Shown piece after piece: positions 6,691 to 9,343 of a DNA stretch of 9,343 nt (positions are counted from its first letter, which is position 1; every line of letters starts with the position of its first letter). This stretch comes from Algoriphagus sp. (GTDB taxonomy: Bacteria > Bacteroidota > Bacteroidia > Cytophagales > Cyclobacteriaceae). The translations under genes and the position numbers were made by a program. Under the pieces are notes generated by a model. That model was not told the origin of the DNA and made no database searches. It saw only the letters and a list, made by a program, of their open reading frames with translations. The stretch lies in the NCBI GenBank assembly GCA_023255285.1, contig JALRIY010000083.1, forward strand, positions 1-9,343, read 5' to 3'.

Positions 6691-8089
6691 GCTCTTGGGA
6701 GTTAGGTCTAGAATTGATCCATGCTACAATACCTGGTACAAGCCGATCAATGTCCCCTGCGCCTAAGGTGACTACCACCTCTGGAGAACTTGTTTGAAGG
6801 AATTCCAGTACTTCGGATTTTTGGATACTTACTTTCTTACTGGCCTGTATGCCTTCCAAAAGCATTTCAGATTCCACACCCGGAATAGGAAGCTCACGAG
6901 CAGGATAAATCGGTAAAAGCACAACCACATCCGCTAACGAAAGACTATCCGAAAATCCCGATGCAAAATCAAGGGTACGTGTATACAAATGCGGTTGAAA
7001 AATCACCGTTATTCGGTGAGAAGGATACATGGCTCGTACCGAGCTTAGACAAGCCTTTATTTCTTCTGGATGATGGGCATAATCATCGATGTAAATTTTG
7101 CCAGGCACCGAAGAATGAATTTCAAAACGGCGCTTTACCCCACGAAAGGACTTTATCCCTTCACGAATTTGTAACTCACTAGCTCCATGGTTCAATGCAA
7201 TGGCGATGGCAACAAGTGCATTTTCCACATTATGGAAGCCCGGAATTGCTAGTTCCAAGCCTTTGATTTGATGCTTTCCTCCGAAATAATCAAATACAAA
7301 TGAATTGGGTCGTGCTATAATGTTCTCTGCGTGAATCCCATCAGAACGTAGACCATATTCTCGTAGGTTGGAGGTAGGAATACCCGATTCACCTAGTCGG
7401 TAATAAGCATGACTCTGAAGGTACATCCTTCCCTTTTTATCCACTAAGTTTAAAAACTGTCTGAATCCTTCTAGGATAGTTTGTTCGTCCCCATAAATAT
7501 CAAGATGATCAGGATCTGCACTGGTCAGCACCGCTTCATTCGGGTGCAGTTGTAAAAAGGATCGATCGAATTCATCTGCTTCCACCACTACAAGCGCCTC
7601 CTTGGATGTGCCAGAAAGGATAAGATTGCTGTTGTAATTCTGTGTAATTCCTCCCAAGAAAGCAGTAACAGGTTTGCCAGCAACCTTCAACAAATGGGCT
7701 ACTAAAGACGAGGTACTGGTCTTCCCATGCGTCCCAGCCACAGCAATGGTGTACTGGTCCTTGGTAATCATACCCAATACCTCAGCTCTCTTCTTTACTA
7801 AAAATCCCTGATGGAAAAAGTGAAGCAAGGTAGCGTCCTTTGGAATTGCTGGAGTCCAGACCACCAACACTTCTTCCGGATGGTCCCGGTAGTGAATCGG
7901 AACAGCCGCAACCTCATCAGTAAAAATAACTTCCATTCCCTCCGCTACTAAAGTATCTGTTAGCGGGGAAGGGGTTTTATCGTACCCTCCAACAGCATAG
8001 CCTTCCTGCTTAAACCAGCGAGCCAAGGCACTCATGCCGATGCCGCCGATTCCAAGAAAAAATACGCTATTTATCCCTTTTGCTATCAT
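6683..8089 (-). CDS. murC: UDP-N-acetylmuramate--L-alanine ligase MurC
   Basis: MurC is a cytoplasmic ATP-dependent ligase that adds the first amino acid of the peptidoglycan stem peptide to UDP-MurNAc. The 468-residue protein has the three Mur domains. The N-terminal Rossmann domain carries GIGGIGMS (13-20). The central ATPase domain carries the P-loop GTHGKTS (119-125), EADEFD (170-175) with the metal-binding glutamate, and DPDHLDIYGD. The C-terminal domain carries DDYAHHP (335-341), QPHLYTRT (365-372) and TLGAGDID (441-448). The DDYAHHP and GIGGIGMS motifs separate it from MurD, MurE and MurF. It starts at ATG 8089 in a 4-base ATGA overlap with the murG stop and overlaps ftsQ by 8 bases at its end. 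No active-site residue appears to be missing. MurB and Ddl, often encoded beside it in Proteobacteria, are absent here. Confidence 0.97.
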   Translation of the reverse strand: MIAKGINSVFFLGIGGIGMSALARWFKQEGYAVGGYDKTPSPLTDTLVAEGMEVIFTDEVAAVPIHYRDHPEEVLVVWTPAIPKDATLLHFFHQGFLVKKRAEVLGMITKDQYTIAVAGTHGKTSTSSLVAHLLKVAGKPVTAFLGGITQNYNSNLILSGTSKEALVVVEADEFDRSFLQLHPNEAVLTSADPDHLDIYGDEQTILEGFRQFLNLVDKKGRMYLQSHAYYRLGESGIPTSNLREYGLRSDGIHAENIIARPNSFVFDYFGGKHQIKGLELAIPGFHNVENALVAIAIALNHGASELQIREGIKSFRGVKRRFEIHSSVPGKIYIDDYAHHPEEIKACLSSVRAMYPSHRITVIFQPHLYTRTLDFASGFSDSLSLADVVVLLPIYPARELPIPGVESEMLLEGIQASKKVSIQKSEVLEFLQTSSPEVVVTLGAGDIDRLVPGIVAWINSRPNSQEHE

Positions 8090-9201
8090 TTTAGAAGCAG
8101 TTCTAGTTCATGTACCAAGGCGTTTGCCGCATCCGGCATTGCCAACTTTTTTAGTGCTTCTGCCAAGGCATTCGCTTTATTCTCCTGCTGAAGCAAATCG
8201 TCAATGTATTCCTTAAACTTAGTGACCGCATCTGCATCTGCTAGGAGTACTGCCGCGCCCTGCTTCACACAAGCAATTGCATTTTTGGTTTGATGGTCCT
8301 CAGCTACATTCGGTGAAGGAACAAAGATGACTGGCTTACCCACCAAGCAGAGTTCAGAAACAGAAAGTGCTCCAGCGCGGGAGACGATCACATCTGCTGT
8401 GGCATAGGCCAGATCCATCTCGCGGATAAATTCTTGTAAGTGAATATTCGGTAATCTTGCAGTGGCAAGTGCCAACTCCATCTCCTTGAAATAAAATTTT
8501 CCGCTTTGCCACAGCACTTGATACCCTTCTTTTTCCAAGTTTACCATATGGTGTAGCATCGCAAGGTTGAGCGTCCGAGCACCCAAGGACCCTCCCAAAA
8601 CCAACACAGTCTTCCGATGTGGATCCAATCCAAATTTTTGAATGCCTAGTTCCTTTTTACCAGTTAGGTTTAGTAAATCCTTTCGAACAGGATTGCCTGT
8701 TAGTTTTAATTTTCCTTTTGGGAAATAGCGTTCCATCTCTGGATAGGCTACACAAATTTTCCCTGCCTTCTTTGCCAAGATTTTATTGGTCAAGCCAGCA
8801 TAAGAATTTTGTTCCTGCAAGAGGGTAGGTATCCCTTTGGATTGTGCTACATACAGCACGGGGCCGCTGGCATATCCTCCTACCCCCACCACCACTTGGG
8901 GTTGAAATTCCTTCACGATTCTCGATGCCATGCGAAGGCTTCTCCAGAGTTTGATCGGGAAACTTAAATTGGCAAATGTCAATTTTCGTTGAAGCCCGGC
9001 CACCGGTAGCCCTTTGATGGAATAACCAGCCTCAGGCACTTTCTGCATTTCCATTTTTCCCTGTGCGCCTACAAATAAAATCTCCGTGTTGGGATGCTTT
9101 TCCATCCAAGCATTGGCAATGGCTAAAGCTGGATAGATATGACCACCGGTACCTCCGCCACTGATAAGAATTCGATATGTAGATTTCGCGTTGATAGAAA
9201 T
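8086..9201 (-). CDS. murG: Lipid II synthase MurG (UDP-GlcNAc transferase), apparent ATT start
   Basis: MurG is a GT-B glycosyltransferase on the inner face of the membrane that adds GlcNAc to lipid I to make lipid II, the substrate of FtsW. Read from ATT at 9201 it has 371 residues, normal for the family. It opens with SINAKSTYRILISGGGTGGHIYPA, containing the essential glycine-rich loop GGGTGGH (15-21). QEQNSYAGLTN (129-139), GNPVRKD (169-175), GGSLGAR (203-209) and SRAGALSVSEL (274-284) with the UDP-GlcNAc site follow. The first ATG (9105, residue 33) would delete the glycine loop and the first beta strand, so it cannot be the natural start. Between that ATG and the in-frame TAA at 9204-9202 there is no ATG, GTG or TTG. 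ATT at 9201 lies 4 bases after the ftsW stop, an ideal site for coupled reinitiation; ATC at 9195 is a second option. A base-call error (ATG read as ATT) would also explain this. The gene identity is certain; the start is tentative. Confidence 0.9.
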   Translation of the reverse strand: MSINAKSTYRILISGGGTGGHIYPALAIANAWMEKHPNTEILFVGAQGKMEMQKVPEAGYSIKGLPVAGLQRKLTFANLSFPIKLWRSLRMASRIVKEFQPQVVVGVGGYASGPVLYVAQSKGIPTLLQEQNSYAGLTNKILAKKAGKICVAYPEMERYFPKGKLKLTGNPVRKDLLNLTGKKELGIQKFGLDPHRKTVLVLGGSLGARTLNLAMLHHMVNLEKEGYQVLWQSGKFYFKEMELALATARLPNIHLQEFIREMDLAYATADVIVSRAGALSVSELCLVGKPVIFVPSPNVAEDHQTKNAIACVKQGAAVLLADADAVTKFKEYIDDLLQQENKANALAEALKKLAMPDAANALVHELELLLK

Positions 9202-9205
9202 TTAG

Positions 9206-9343
9206 TTAAGCAGTTTGTAATCGATTTATTTTTTTTGATTCATCTGCCGAAGCCGATGCCTCATCCTGATGATCCCCACGGCTGACACTAAGAATAATCC
9301 CTAATGCAGTGCCAGTAAATATCAAAGAAGTTCCTCCCATACT
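9206..9343 (-). CDS. ftsW: FtsW, septal peptidoglycan polymerase, C-terminal fragment
   Basis: Only the last 45 codons and a TAA stop are inside the window; the rest of the gene lies beyond the right edge. The visible residues SMGGTSLIFTGTALGIILSVSR form the end of the last membrane segment of SEDS glycosyltransferases, with the conserved GGTS. A short polar cytoplasmic tail follows, rich in Asp, Glu, Ser and Lys. FtsW polymerises lipid II at the septum together with its partner class B PBP. The fragment alone would not separate FtsW from RodA, but its position directly before murG in a dcw cluster supports FtsW. The tail contains an A8 run (9236-9229) that is read in frame without change. 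Confidence 0.85.
   Translation of the reverse strand, partial: SMGGTSLIFTGTALGIILSVSRGDHQDEASASADESKKINRLQTA

Noticed and set aside
8086..9105. murG starting at the ATG at 9105
   Set aside because: It would remove the first beta strand and the GGGTGGH loop that the enzyme needs, although those residues are encoded in frame immediately upstream.
9229..9236. A8 run in the ftsW tail as a programmed frameshift or slippage site fusing ftsW to murG
   Set aside because: The ftsW frame reads through the run normally to TAA at 9208-9206, and the murG frame has its own TAA at 9204-9202, so no slip at the run could give a fusion.

Overview
This window is part of the division and cell-wall (dcw) cluster of a member of the Bacteroidota, with three unrelated metabolic genes on its left flank. 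Several traits point to Bacteroidota, probably Cytophagales and perhaps an Algoriphagus-like genus. The dcw order is ftsW-murG-murC-ftsQ-ftsA-ftsZ, with no murB or ddl between murC and ftsQ. FtsZ is 557 residues long and ends in FLHDNVD. Starts are preceded by A-rich DNA rather than Shine-Dalgarno sites, and one promoter fits the Bacteroidota TTG-N19-TAnnTTTG pattern. The genus is an inference from remembered proteins, not from a search.

Layout, left to right. From 1 to 1068 (+) is the 3' part of an M20-family amidohydrolase gene. From 1069 to 1428 lies a 360-base non-coding stretch between convergent genes, holding short GCTCC-nnn-GGAGC palindromes about 50 bases apart. From 1429 to 2247 (-) is a trimeric-type purine nucleoside phosphorylase gene with a recognisable promoter. 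From 2344 to 2868 (+) is an NAD(P)H-dependent FMN reductase-like flavoprotein gene. Its stop lies three bases from the stop of the convergent ftsZ. From 2872 to 9343 (-) is the dcw block, read leftward: ftsW (C-terminus only), murG, murC, ftsQ, ftsA, ftsZ.

The dcw genes work as one assembly line. MurC adds L-alanine to UDP-MurNAc in the cytoplasm. MurG converts lipid I to lipid II on the inner face of the membrane. FtsW polymerises lipid II at the septum. FtsQ, FtsA and FtsZ are the scaffold, membrane anchor and ring polymer that place that synthesis at mid-cell. Junctions from ftsW to ftsA are very tight (4-base gap, 4-base overlap, 8-base overlap, 9-base gap), which implies co-transcription and translational coupling. 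Only ftsZ has a longer leader, of 63 bases.

I did not find an undescribed biological system; this is mostly conserved core-genome DNA. The points most worth checking are: the murG reading frame has no ATG, GTG or TTG upstream of its essential glycine-rich loop, so it seems to start at ATT; the palindromic repeat cluster; an Asp in place of Asn at the purine-specificity position of the phosphorylase; and the almost gapless convergent junction with an 8-bp perfect hairpin beside it.
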